Source: Qipengyuania flava (GTDB taxonomy: Bacteria; Pseudomonadota; Alphaproteobacteria; Sphingomonadales; Sphingomonadaceae). Taken from it: 64,000 nucleotides of DNA. The notes below the pieces were generated by a model. The model saw only the letters and a list, made by a program, of their open reading frames with translations, did no database searches and was not told where the DNA came from. Position numbers and translations under genes: made by a program. The stretch lies in NCBI RefSeq assembly GCF_019448255.1, contig NZ_CP080410.1, forward strand, positions 434,001 through 498,000, read 5' to 3'. Below are positions 16,752 through 25,799 of this stretch, piece by piece (the first letter of the stretch is position 1; each line of letters starts with the position of its first letter).

Positions 16752-17927
16752 CTAGTCCTCGACTGCGAAGGTCAGCTCGGCGTGGTCGCGCAGGCGTTCG
16801 ACCAGCGCTTCGCCGAGGAACGAGCCGGGCGTGCCGATGCCGCCGGGCGCGTCGCTTTCGAGCAGGGCCATACCGGTTTCCGCGATCATGCGGCTGGTCG
16901 AACCATAGCCCGGATCGTACTTGCCCTTGACCCCGTAGTGGAAGCTTTCGCCATCGCCCATCTCGGCGACGAAGACGACATCGTAGAAGCCGTTTTCGCG
17001 CTCTTCCTTGGAGGGGCCTTCACCCGGCTTGGGCGGCTTCGCACCGAACGGGTTCTTCATCATCTCGGTCGCGGCTTCGGCCATCTTCCTGCCCGCTTCG
17101 CCCGGGCTCGTGAGCACCATCTCGTCATACTGGAAGTCTTCACCATAGGGGTGGCCCAGCAGGAAGTTGGTGCGGTGCACGTTCTTGGTGTTGATCGGCG
17201 CCATGACAAAGGGCGCGGCCCATTTGTCGAGGTCCTTCTCGTAGGTCGGGACCATGCCGGAAGGCTGGCTCGGCCCATCGAAGCCCGGTGCGAGCGCGAA
17301 GGGATCGCGCAGCACATTGATGATCTTGGGGTTCTTGGCCGCCGCCTTCATCGTCGCGCCGAGGCTGGCTGCAGTGCCGCCCGAAAAGGTGCCCGCCATT
17401 GCGCGCACACGGCCGCGGATGCGCGGGGCCGGCTTGCCATAGCGTTCCTTCGCGGTCTTCTGGGTCATCAGCACGCCGAGGTCGAAGGGGATCGAATCGA
17501 ACCCGCTCGAGAAGCAGATGCGCGCCCCGCTCGCCTTGGCCTGGGCCTCGTGCTGCTCGATCTTCTCGGCCATCCATGCCGGCTCGCCCGAAAGATCGGC
17601 GTAGTCCGTGCCGGACTTCACGCAGGCTTCGACCAGCTTGTCACCATAGAGCTGGTAAGGGCCAACCGTGGTCAGCACCACGCGGGTGCGGTTGCACATG
17701 GCCTCCAGGTCGCCAAGGTCGTCGGCATTGGCGACGACCAGCGGCGTGGACTTGGGTGCGCCGATTTCGTCGCGCACGGCTTCGAGCTTGTCCATGCTGC
17801 GGCCGGCCATCGCCCACTTGGGTCCATCGTCGGCGCTGCCGTATTCGCGGACGAAATGTTCGGCCACGAGGCGCCCGGTGTAGCCGGTTGCGCCGTAAAC
17901 GATGATGTCGAATTCGCGGTCAGCCAT
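16752..17927 (-). CDS. saccharopine dehydrogenase-like oxidoreductase
   Basis: 391 residues. The N-terminal Rossmann motif IIVYGATGYTGRLVAEHF and the conserved VVLTTVGPYQLYGDKLVEACVKSGTDYADLSGE identify the saccharopine dehydrogenase-like / trans-acting enoyl reductase family. Members act on lipids or lysine-related metabolites; the substrate here is unknown. It is last in the apparent minus-strand run dcd - thioesterase - this gene, 54 bp after the thioesterase, which favours a lipid-related role. Confidence 0.85.
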   Translation of the reverse strand: MADREFDIIVYGATGYTGRLVAEHFVREYGSADDGPKWAMAGRSMDKLEAVRDEIGAPKSTPLVVANADDLGDLEAMCNRTRVVLTTVGPYQLYGDKLVEACVKSGTDYADLSGEPAWMAEKIEQHEAQAKASGARICFSSGFDSIPFDLGVLMTQKTAKERYGKPAPRIRGRVRAMAGTFSGGTAASLGATMKAAAKNPKIINVLRDPFALAPGFDGPSQPSGMVPTYEKDLDKWAAPFVMAPINTKNVHRTNFLLGHPYGEDFQYDEMVLTSPGEAGRKMAEAATEMMKNPFGAKPPKPGEGPSKEERENGFYDVVFVAEMGDGESFHYGVKGKYDPGYGSTSRMIAETGMALLESDAPGGIGTPGSFLGEALVERLRDHAELTFAVED

Positions 17928-17981
17928 GTCTCTCTCCTTTGCGCCACTGCATGGGCTGGACGCCCGGGAGAGTCAAAGCCC

Positions 17982-18764
17982 TTACGGAACGCGCGGTATC
18001 CGCGGCAGCACGCCTGTCTGGCTGGAAATCGCCAGCAACCGGCCATCCTTGGCAAAATGCCGCGCGCTGCCGTGCACGACGCCGCGGTCGAAGGCGGCGA
18101 GCTCGGTATAGGACAGGACCCATCCCGGCTCTGCCGCTTGCACGAAGCGGAACATCGCATCGAGGCTCGATCCGCCGCGCGTTGCCGGATGGGCGCCGAG
18201 GAAAAGGTCGGAGATGATGGCGAGCCAGCCTGCATCGACGGCGAAATCCGCGTGGCTGCGGGTCCAGATGGCCTGCACTCCGCGCTCTTCGTCCTGGTGG
18301 GCGATGCGATAGTCGAACTGGTCGGGCAGGCCGCCGGGCGCGGAATGGCTGATCTCGACCTTAAGGCTTTCATCCGGCCCTTTGACCTCGGGCATTTCGG
18401 AGAAGAGCGTCTGTTCGTTGGGTTCGCGCTCGCCCAGCGCGCCGCTTGCCCGGTGGGTCGGGCGTCCGTTGACGCTTGCGGATGCGGCGAACTGCGCCAC
18501 CGCCTGTCCGCCGCCGCACTGCTCGACCTCTATGGCCAGTTCCTCCGCGTGCTGGGTCGGGCCGAGGAACTGGACCTGCGCCCACAGAAGGGGCAGCTCG
18601 CTCGCCAGCTCCATCGCATCGACGATCGCGCCAAGGGCAACCCCGCCCATGATGTGCGGCGCGCCGTCGGGACCGGCGGTCGCCGGGGGCATGACAGGGA
18701 GGACATATTCGCCGCTTCGCTGGCCGGGTACGACCCTCCAGAAGGGGAAGCGGCCGACGCTCAC
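17982..18764 (-). CDS. acyl-CoA thioesterase-like double-hotdog protein
   Basis: 260 residues from a GTG at 18764 overlapping the dcd stop (GTGA). Two hotdog halves can be seen: [34 protein letters not shown] in the first, and [29 protein letters not shown] with [27 protein letters not shown] in the second, the arrangement of TesB-type thioesterases. It probably hydrolyses acyl-CoA. Coupling to dcd is positional only. Confidence 0.82.
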   Translation of the reverse strand: MSVGRFPFWRVVPGQRSGEYVLPVMPPATAGPDGAPHIMGGVALGAIVDAMELASELPLLWAQVQFLGPTQHAEELAIEVEQCGGGQAVAQFAASASVNGRPTHRASGALGEREPNEQTLFSEMPEVKGPDESLKVEISHSAPGGLPDQFDYRIAHQDEERGVQAIWTRSHADFAVDAGWLAIISDLFLGAHPATRGGSSLDAMFRFVQAAEPGWVLSYTELAAFDRGVVHGSARHFAKDGRLLAISSQTGVLPRIPRVP

Positions 18765-19315
18765 AGCCTTGGCAGCGTGACGCCGCGCTGGCCCATGTAT
18801 TTGCCCGCGCGATCCTTGTAGCTCGTCTCGCAGCGCTCGTTGCCCTTGAGGAACAGGAACTGGCAGGCGCCCTCGTTGGCGTAGATCTTGGCCGGAAGCG
18901 GCGTGGTGTTCGAAAATTCCAGCGTGACGTGGCCTTCCCAGCCGGGCTCGAGCGGGGTGACGTTCACAATGATGCCGCAGCGCGCGTAGGTGCTCTTGCC
19001 GAGGCAGATGACCAGCACGTCTTCCGGCACGCGGAAGTATTCCACCGTGCGGGCAAGGGCAAAGCTGTTGGGCGGGATGACGCAGATATCGGTTTCGCGA
19101 TCGACGAAGCTGTTCGACGCGAAATCCTTGGGGTCGACCACCGCGCTGTCGACGTTGGTGAAAATCTTGAACTCGGGCGCAACCCGCGCGTCGTAGCCGT
19201 AGCTCGACAGGCCGTAGCTGATCACACCCTCACGCCGCTGCGCTTCGACGAAGGGCTCGATCATGCCCTCGTTCTGCGCTTTCTCGCGGATCCACTTGTC
19301 GGAAAGAATCGCCAT
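18761..19315 (-). CDS. dcd: dCTP deaminase
   Basis: 184 residues, standard family length. It deaminates dCTP to dUTP, feeding dTMP synthesis. Motifs include [49 protein letters not shown] and the catalytic-site stretch [20 protein letters not shown] with the essential Glu, ending in [12 protein letters not shown]. It starts the minus-strand run with the thioesterase gene, which overlaps it by four bases. Confidence 0.96.
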   Translation of the reverse strand: MAILSDKWIREKAQNEGMIEPFVEAQRREGVISYGLSSYGYDARVAPEFKIFTNVDSAVVDPKDFASNSFVDRETDICVIPPNSFALARTVEYFRVPEDVLVICLGKSTYARCGIIVNVTPLEPGWEGHVTLEFSNTTPLPAKIYANEGACQFLFLKGNERCETSYKDRAGKYMGQRGVTLPRL

Positions 19316-19386
19316 GACCCGACGATTCCGCAGATTGCCCGGAACGGCAAGCGGGCCCGCGACGAAGCGCGGGCGCTGTCCCCCGC

Positions 19387-19914
19387 TTAAATCTGTTTTG
19401 CGCCCAGCTGCGGGTTGAGCGTGGAGACGAAGTTGAGCCAGGCCTTGGGGCGACGCAGCATGTCTTCGGGGTACTGCACCGTCAGGCCGACCAGCTTGGC
19501 GATCTCGCCCACGAAATGGATGCAGTTGCGGCTGCGCAGATCATAGAATTTGCCCGGCGCATCGCGCCATTCGCGGATCATCGCCTTGACCTTGTGGTAC
19601 TGCTCGTCGGTCAGCGTGACCGAGAAATGGCGGTTGGTCTTGCGGATGGTCTTTTCCTTTTCGACCAGCAGCATGTGTTCCACCGGGCCGCTCAGGATCG
19701 CCGGCGTGGTGCGCCGCGCGGAGAAGCCGAAGTTCTCCTTGATCTCCTTGCCGCTTTCTTCGAGCGTTCCTTCCAGTACCACGAAGGTGTGCGGATAGCG
19801 GCCGATCAGGACCGATCCGTTGAAGGAGTGGAAATGCATTTCCACTGCAGCAAGGGCGGGCGTGGCGGCTCCCAGGCCGACAAGGGCCAGAATTAGCGAG
19901 AAGAATCGAAGCAT
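19387..19914 (-). CDS. secreted permuted papain-like (NlpC/P60-type) hypothetical protein
   Basis: 175 residues with a signal peptide ending PALAA near 22. Strand [10 protein letters not shown] carries a His, and near 130 the sequence [17 protein letters not shown] puts a Cys at the start of a helix. His first and Cys later is the order in circularly permuted NlpC/P60 (papain-fold) proteins, so it may be a thiol peptidase or amidase. It lies 26 bp after putA on the same strand. The enzymatic reading is inferred from the two motifs only. Confidence 0.65.
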   Translation of the reverse strand: MLRFFSLILALVGLGAATPALAAVEMHFHSFNGSVLIGRYPHTFVVLEGTLEESGKEIKENFGFSARRTTPAILSGPVEHMLLVEKEKTIRKTNRHFSVTLTDEQYHKVKAMIREWRDAPGKFYDLRSRNCIHFVGEIAKLVGLTVQYPEDMLRRPKAWLNFVSTLNPQLGAKQI

Positions 19915-19940
19915 GGGCAAGGTTCTAAACCGGATATGTT

Positions 19941-22900
19941 TCAACTCGCAAGCAGCGTTGCATTGCCGCCGGCCGCGGTCGTGTCGATGCACACCACGCG
20001 TTCGGTGGCGAAGCGCGCGACATAGTGCGGACCGCCGGCCTTCGGGCCGGTCCCCGACAGGCCTTCGCCGCCAAACGGCTGGCTTTCCACGACCGCCCCG
20101 ATCTGGTTGCGGTTGACGTAGAAATTGCCAACCCGGGCGCGCGCTTCGACAAAGGCGCGCACGTCGTCATTGCGGCTGTGAAGGCCCAGGGTCAGGCCAT
20201 ATCCGGTCGCGTTGATGTCGGCGATGACCTGCGCAAGGTCGGCGGCCTTGAAGCGAACCACGTGCAGGATGGGACCGAAGTTCTCGCGCTTCAGATCGAG
20301 AATCGAATCCATCTCGATGATCGTGGGCGCGACAAAACAACCTGCCGAAGCGCCGCGGTGCAGGCGCCGCCGCCAGACCGGCCGCCCGCCTTTCTTGCGG
20401 CGCGCGACATGGCGTTCGAGCGCGGCCTTGGCGTCGGGATCGATCACCGGGCCGACATCGGTGGCGAGGTCTTCCGGATTGCCGATCGTCAGCGCTTCGA
20501 ACCCGCCGCGGATCATGCGCAGCATCTCGTCGTAGACGTCGTCCTGGATATAGAGGACGCGCAGCGCCGAACAGCGCTGGCCCGCGCTCTGGAAAGCGCT
20601 GGCGACCACGTCGCGGGTGACCTGCTCGGGCAGGGCGGTCGAATCGACGATCATCGCGTTCTGGCCGCCGGTTTCCGCGATCAAGGTGGCAATCGGCCCC
20701 TCGCGCGCGGCGAGGCTGCGGTTGATCGCCTGCGCGGTCTGGGTCGAGCCGGTAAAGGCAACCCCGGCGATGCGCGGATCGGAGGTGATCATCTCGCCCA
20801 CATCGCCCGCGCCCGGCAGCAGCTGGAAGGCGTCTTCGGGAATGCCCGCCTCATGGCACAGCTTCACGGCGAGCGCAGCGATCAGCGGGGTTTGCTCGGC
20901 CGGCTTGGCAACGACGGTGTTGCCTGCAGCCAGCGCAGCGGCCGGCGGGCCGATGAAGATCGCCAGCGGGAAGTTCCACGGGCTGATGCAGGCAAAGACG
21001 CCGCGGCCGTGCAGGCTCAGGCGGTTTTCCTCGCCCGTCGGTCCGGGCAGCGGCATCGGGCCGGTGAACTGGCGGCGCGCTTCGACCGCATAATAGCGCA
21101 GGAAGTCGACCGCTTCGCGCAGCTCGAGCACGGCATCGGTCAGCGTCTTGCCGGCTTCGCGCTGGCACAGGCTGAGGAACTCGTCCGTGTGCTCTTCGAA
21201 GAGGTCGGCCGCCGCTTCGAGCAGCAGCGCGCGCTTCTCGCCGCCAAGGCGGTCCCAGCCCGGCTGGATCGCCTCGGCGCGGGTGATGGCTTCCTCGACC
21301 TCGAAGTCGAGCGTGTCGCGCCGCGTGCCGACTTCGGCGGTGAGGTCGTGCGGCTTGTTGATCGGGGCGATTTCCGCCTCCGCGCCCGACATGAAGGTCG
21401 GCTCCGCCGTCCAGCGGCGGCTTTCCAGCGCTGCAAGCCGCTTCTGCAGCGGTTCGAGCACCAGCGGGTCCGACAGGTCTATCCCGGCGGAATTCCGGCG
21501 ATCTGGGAAGATGTCGGCCGGCAGCGCGATCGCCGGATTGCGGTATGGCTCCAGCGCGGCGAGCTCGGCCACCGGATCGGTCGCCAGCTCGCTCGCCGGC
21601 ACTTCGGCATCGGCCATGCGGTTCACGAACGAGCTGTTGGCACCGTTTTCGAGCAGGCGCCGCACGAGATAGGCGAGCAGGTCCTTGTGCGTGCCGGTAG
21701 GCGCGTAGATGCGTACCGGCGTGCGATCCTTGCCCTCCATCTGGGCCAGCGCGTCGTACACGTCCTCGCCCATGCCATGCAGCCGCTGGAATTCGAGCGG
21801 CTTGCTGCCGGCCAGCGCCTTGATCGCGCCGACGGTGTAGGCGTTGTGCGTGGCGAAGGCGGGGTAGATCGCATCGTCTGCCGCCAGCATTTTCTCCGCA
21901 CAGGCGAGATAGCTGACATCGGTGGCGAGCTTGCGGGTGAAGACCGGGAAATCGGGGAAGCCGCCGACATGGCTGAGCTTGATCTCGGTGTCCCAGTAAG
22001 CGCCTTTCACAAGGCGGACGAAGAACTTGCGGTCGTGCTTGCGGGCAAGGCGGGCGACCCAGTCGACCATCGGCGCGCCGCGCTTCTGGTAGGCCTGGAT
22101 CGCAAGGCCGAAGCCCTCCCAGCGGGTGCCGTCGGCGCGGATGAAAAGATCATCGTCGGCGGCCAGCGCTTCGATGAGGTCCATCGACAGCTCGAGCCGG
22201 TCGGCTTCCTCGGCGTCAATCGTGAAATGGATGTTCGCATCGCGCGCCTTGGCGGCGAGGTCCCAGACCACTGGATAGAGGTCCGTGATTGCAAGATCGG
22301 CGTGAAGGAAGGTGTACTTCGGGTGGAGCGCCGAAAGCTTGACCGAAATGCCCGGGCTCGTGCGCACGCTGCCGGTGGATTCCTGCGCCAGGCGTTCGAT
22401 CGCGCGCTCGTAATTGGCGCGGTAGCGTTCGGCATCCTCGAAGGTCATCGCGCCTTCGCCGAGCATGTCGAAGCTGTGCGTGAGGCCGCGGGTGCGTTCG
22501 GGTGCGGCGCGCTTGAGCGATTCCGCAATGGTCCGGCCGTAGACGAACTGGCCGCCAAGGATGCGCATGGCCTGCAGAGTCGCCTTGCGGATCACCGGCT
22601 CGCCAAGGCGGGTAACGGTGTTCTTGAGCGTGCGGCGCATGCCCTTCTGGGCTTCTTCGGGGCGCTCCAGCACCTCACCGGTCAGCATCAGCGAGAAGGT
22701 CGCCGCGTTGACGAAGGTCGAGGAGCTTTCGCCCATGTGCTCGGCCCAGTCGATGTCGCCGATCTTGTCGCGGATCAACGCATCGGCCGTGGCCGCATCG
22801 GGCACGCGCAGCAGCGCTTCGGCAAGGCACATCAGCGCCACGCCTTCTTCGGTGGCAAGGCCATACTGCTGCAGGAAGGCGTCGATGCCGCTCGCCTTGC

Positions 22901-23078
22901 GCTTGCGCGCGTCTTCGATCAGCCGGATCGCTATCCCTGCTGCTTCCTCATGCTTCGCGCTCGCGCCAGCGGCCTGGGCAAGGCGCTCGGCAACGCACGC
23001 GTTCTCCTCCATGCGATAGGCTTCGCGCACGGCTTGGCGGGAAATGGGGGACAGGCGGACGGGATCGTGCAGGGCCAT
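19941..23078 (-). CDS. putA: bifunctional proline dehydrogenase / delta-1-pyrroline-5-carboxylate dehydrogenase
   Basis: 1045 residues, the short PutA type without a ribbon-helix-helix DNA-binding domain. The proline dehydrogenase barrel spans about 120-450 (SVKLSALHPKY, FVRLVKGAYWDTEIK, FATHNAYTVGAI, EFQRLHGMGE). The aldehyde dehydrogenase half spans about 520-1010, with ISPWNFPLAIFIG, the catalytic Glu in LIAETGGQNAMIV and the nucleophile Cys in SAGQRCSALRVLYIQ near 835. It oxidises proline to glutamate, passing electrons to FAD/quinone then NAD, with channelling between sites. It is flanked by glpD upstream on the same strand. Confidence 0.95.
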   Translation of the reverse strand: MALHDPVRLSPISRQAVREAYRMEENACVAERLAQAAGASAKHEEAAGIAIRLIEDARKRKASGIDAFLQQYGLATEEGVALMCLAEALLRVPDAATADALIRDKIGDIDWAEHMGESSSTFVNAATFSLMLTGEVLERPEEAQKGMRRTLKNTVTRLGEPVIRKATLQAMRILGGQFVYGRTIAESLKRAAPERTRGLTHSFDMLGEGAMTFEDAERYRANYERAIERLAQESTGSVRTSPGISVKLSALHPKYTFLHADLAITDLYPVVWDLAAKARDANIHFTIDAEEADRLELSMDLIEALAADDDLFIRADGTRWEGFGLAIQAYQKRGAPMVDWVARLARKHDRKFFVRLVKGAYWDTEIKLSHVGGFPDFPVFTRKLATDVSYLACAEKMLAADDAIYPAFATHNAYTVGAIKALAGSKPLEFQRLHGMGEDVYDALAQMEGKDRTPVRIYAPTGTHKDLLAYLVRRLLENGANSSFVNRMADAEVPASELATDPVAELAALEPYRNPAIALPADIFPDRRNSAGIDLSDPLVLEPLQKRLAALESRRWTAEPTFMSGAEAEIAPINKPHDLTAEVGTRRDTLDFEVEEAITRAEAIQPGWDRLGGEKRALLLEAAADLFEEHTDEFLSLCQREAGKTLTDAVLELREAVDFLRYYAVEARRQFTGPMPLPGPTGEENRLSLHGRGVFACISPWNFPLAIFIGPPAAALAAGNTVVAKPAEQTPLIAALAVKLCHEAGIPEDAFQLLPGAGDVGEMITSDPRIAGVAFTGSTQTAQAINRSLAAREGPIATLIAETGGQNAMIVDSTALPEQVTRDVVASAFQSAGQRCSALRVLYIQDDVYDEMLRMIRGGFEALTIGNPEDLATDVGPVIDPDAKAALERHVARRKKGGRPVWRRRLHRGASAGCFVAPTIIEMDSILDLKRENFGPILHVVRFKAADLAQVIADINATGYGLTLGLHSRNDDVRAFVEARARVGNFYVNRNQIGAVVESQPFGGEGLSGTGPKAGGPHYVARFATERVVCIDTTAAGGNATLLAS

Positions 23079-23173
23079 ACGACTCCAAATAGGCGAGTGT
23101 GATTGCGCGCCACTTGGACCCGACGCGGCTCGCTTTCAAGCTTTGTGAAAACCCTGTTCGCCGTAGCGTTCGG

Positions 23174-24661
23174 CTAGTCCTGTGCAGAGAACCACTCGGC
23201 GACCGATTCCTGCGCTTCGGCAGGCAGGTGGAGGCCCAGCTTGCTGCGCCGCCAGAGCACGTCATCGGCGCTGCGAGCGTACTCCTCCTCGACGAGATAC
23301 CGGAGTTCCGCTTCGTACAACGTCCCGCCCAAATGGCGGCCAAGCCCGGCAAGATCGGTGGCCTCGCCAATGATCCGGTGCATGCGGGTGCCATAGGCGC
23401 GCCCGAGGCGGCGCAGCATCTCCGGCGGCATCCAGGGGTAGCGCGCGCTGGCCTGGAACAGGAAATGCGCAAAATCGGCTTGCGGGATATCGCCTCCCGG
23501 CAAGGGCGCATCGGCCGTCCAGGCCTCGCCTTCAATCGGCAGCACCTTGCCAAGCTTCTCCAGCGCGTGTTCGGCTAGCTTGCGATAGGTCGTGATCTTG
23601 CCGCCATAGACAGACAGGATCGGCGCCCCGCCGTCTGCTTCGAGCTCGAAAACATAGTCGCGCGTCACCGTCGAATTGTTCGTCGCGTTGTCTTCATAGA
23701 GCGGTCGCACGCCGGCGTAGGTCGAGGCGATATCGGTCTCGGTCACGGGGCTGGCGAAATAGCGTGAGGCGGCTTCGCACAGATAGGCGATTTCCTCCGG
23801 CGCGATCTCCACGTGATCGAGATCGCCTTCGTACAAGAGGTCGGTCGTGCCGATCAGCGTGTAATCACGCTCGTAGGGGATCGCGAAGACGATGCGGCCA
23901 TCGGGCTGCTGGAAGATGTAGGAATGCTCGCCCGGGAAGCGGCGCGAGACGATGATGTGGCTTCCCTTGACCAGCCTGAGGTGCGCCGGCGTCCCCTGTC
24001 CGAGCGCGATCTTGGCGAGCTTGTCTACGAAAGGGCCGGCAGCGTTGACCACTGCACGCGCCGTGACGGTGCGCGTGCTGTTGCCGCTCAGCAGCGTGGC
24101 CGCCCATCCTTCGTCCGATCGCTCCAGCTCGGTGCATTCGGTGCGCACCAGAACCTCGGCCCCGCGCTCCTCCGCATCCTTGGCCGTGAGCACGACGAGC
24201 CGGGAATCCTCGACCCAGCAATCGGAATATTCGAACCCGGCGGTCAGCCGCTCGTCAAGCACGCCGCGGTGCGGGGCGGCGGTGAGGTCGACGCCCTTGC
24301 TCCTCGGCAGGCTCATCTTGCCGCCGATCCGGTCGTAAAGCGCGAGGCCGATCCGCAGCATCCACTTGGGGCGCATGGTCGGCTCGTGCGGCATGACGAA
24401 GCGCAGCGGCCAGATGATGTGCGGCGCGTTGCGCAGCAGCACTTCGCGTTCGCGCAGGCTTTCCGCGACCAGGCGGAACTCGTAATTTTCCAGGTATCGC
24501 AGGCCGCCATGGACCAGCTTGGTGCTGGCAGAGGAGGTGTGCGAGGCGAGATCGTTCTTCTCGACCAGCAGGACCTTGAGGCCGCGTCCCGCCGCGTCGC
24601 GGGCGATGCCCGCACCGTTGATCCCGCCGCCGACGACAAGGAGGTCGAAGCTGTCGCTCAT
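23174..24661 (-). CDS. glpD: FAD-dependent glycerol-3-phosphate dehydrogenase
   Basis: 495 residues from an ATG at 24661 that overlaps the mtnP stop by one base. The FAD motif FDLLVVGGGINGAGIARDAAGRGLKVLLVEKND opens the protein, followed by TSSASTKLVHGGLRYLE, the GlpD signature. Later LVKGSHIIV and YGGKITTYRKLAE are also conserved. It oxidises glycerol-3-phosphate to dihydroxyacetone phosphate at the inner membrane and reduces quinone. No glpF or glpK lies in the window, so regulation by glycerol is not evident here. Confidence 0.94.
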   Translation of the reverse strand: MSDSFDLLVVGGGINGAGIARDAAGRGLKVLLVEKNDLASHTSSASTKLVHGGLRYLENYEFRLVAESLREREVLLRNAPHIIWPLRFVMPHEPTMRPKWMLRIGLALYDRIGGKMSLPRSKGVDLTAAPHRGVLDERLTAGFEYSDCWVEDSRLVVLTAKDAEERGAEVLVRTECTELERSDEGWAATLLSGNSTRTVTARAVVNAAGPFVDKLAKIALGQGTPAHLRLVKGSHIIVSRRFPGEHSYIFQQPDGRIVFAIPYERDYTLIGTTDLLYEGDLDHVEIAPEEIAYLCEAASRYFASPVTETDIASTYAGVRPLYEDNATNNSTVTRDYVFELEADGGAPILSVYGGKITTYRKLAEHALEKLGKVLPIEGEAWTADAPLPGGDIPQADFAHFLFQASARYPWMPPEMLRRLGRAYGTRMHRIIGEATDLAGLGRHLGGTLYEAELRYLVEEEYARSADDVLWRRSKLGLHLPAEAQESVAEWFSAQD

Positions 24662-25530
24662 CAGGAGTTGATCAGCCGTCCGGCGACCGCGTCGAGCTTG
24701 GCGAGCAGCGCCTTGTCGTGCTTCTCGGGCGCGGTGATCACCGCGTCGGCCAGCGCCTGGTCGATGGGCGAGGGGTTGCGCTTTTTCGGCAGTCCCTTGC
24801 AGAAAACCTCGATCGCCTTGCGTGCGGTCTTGGCGTTGGCCTGCATTTGCTCGACCACCTGCGCCACATCGACCGCTTCGCCGTCGCCGCGCCAGCAGTC
24901 GTAATCGGTGACCATGGCGAGCAGAGCGTAGGGCAGTTCCGCCTCGCGGGCGAGCTTGGCTTCGGGCATGCCGGTCATGCCGATCACCTCGGCGCCCCAG
25001 TGGCGGTAGAGGTTGCTTTCCGCGCGGCTGGAAAATTGCGGACCTTCCATCGCGAGATAGGTTGCGCCCTCGGCGCATTCGCCGCCTGCTTTCGCGACCG
25101 ACTTGGCGGCGTGCTTGGAAAGCCTGGGGCAGACCGGGTCGGCCATGGAAACATGCGCGACCAGCCCGTCGCCGAAGAAGCTGGAGGGGCGGCCCTTGGT
25201 GTTGTCGATGAACTGGTCGACCGTCACGAAGCGCCCCGGCGCCAGCTCTTCCGACAGGCTGCCCACCGCGCTGATCGCGAGGATGTCGGTGCAACCGGCG
25301 CGTTTGAGCGCATCGATATTGGCGCGCGCGTTGATGGTCGACGGGGCGATACGGTGCCCGCGGCCGTGGCGTGGCAGGAAGCGCACCCGCACATGGCCGA
25401 TGGTGCCGCACAGGATCTCGTCCGAAGGCTCGCCCCAGGGGGACTGGACCGGGATCCACTGCGCATCTTCGAGCGCATCGATGGCGTAGAGCCCCGATCC
25501 TCCGATGATGCCGATGGTCCAGTCGCTCAT
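24661..25530 (-). CDS. mtnP: S-methyl-5'-thioadenosine phosphorylase
   Basis: 289 residues from an ATG at 25530 with AAAGG upstream. GIIGGSGLY opens the phosphorylase fold; LPRHGRGHRIAPSTINARANIDALK and ISAVGSLSEELAPGRFV carry phosphate- and base-binding residues, and MEGPQFSSRAESNLYRHWGAEVIGMTGMPEAKLAREAELPYA is family-diagnostic. It splits methylthioadenosine into adenine and methylthioribose-1-phosphate in methionine salvage. The overlap with glpD implies co-transcription without an obvious metabolic reason. Confidence 0.93.
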   Translation of the reverse strand: MSDWTIGIIGGSGLYAIDALEDAQWIPVQSPWGEPSDEILCGTIGHVRVRFLPRHGRGHRIAPSTINARANIDALKRAGCTDILAISAVGSLSEELAPGRFVTVDQFIDNTKGRPSSFFGDGLVAHVSMADPVCPRLSKHAAKSVAKAGGECAEGATYLAMEGPQFSSRAESNLYRHWGAEVIGMTGMPEAKLAREAELPYALLAMVTDYDCWRGDGEAVDVAQVVEQMQANAKTARKAIEVFCKGLPKKRNPSPIDQALADAVITAPEKHDKALLAKLDAVAGRLINS

Positions 25531-25799
25531 GGTTTGCCTTTCAATTGCCGTATCGCGCGCTGCTGCTTGCGCGAGGTCAAGATCGCGTTGCCCCTCGCGG
25601 TTAACGCGGCTGCGAGGGGTGGCGGCTGGCGCGCCCCCTGTCCAGAGCCGAACGCGGTTTGGGAGGAAATTTCGCCTTCGCCGCCCGCCAGATGCGCTAT
25701 GCTCGCAACCGTATTCATCGCCGAGCCGGCGGTGCGCCGCTTGACACTCGGGGCGTATTGCCGCGGAACCGGCGACCGCTCGGGGCATAGGGAATGACA

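Noticed and set aside
16782-18821. Long plus-strand frame across the saccharopine-dehydrogenase-like and thioesterase genes
   Set aside because: It is a reverse shadow of two genes with clear motifs and crosses their boundary.
20025-23102. A very long open frame of about 1025 codons on the plus strand, antisense to putA
   Set aside because: Long antisense frames arise from GC-biased third positions. The putA frame has full family motifs and ribosome context; the opposite frame has none and a basic, low-complexity product.
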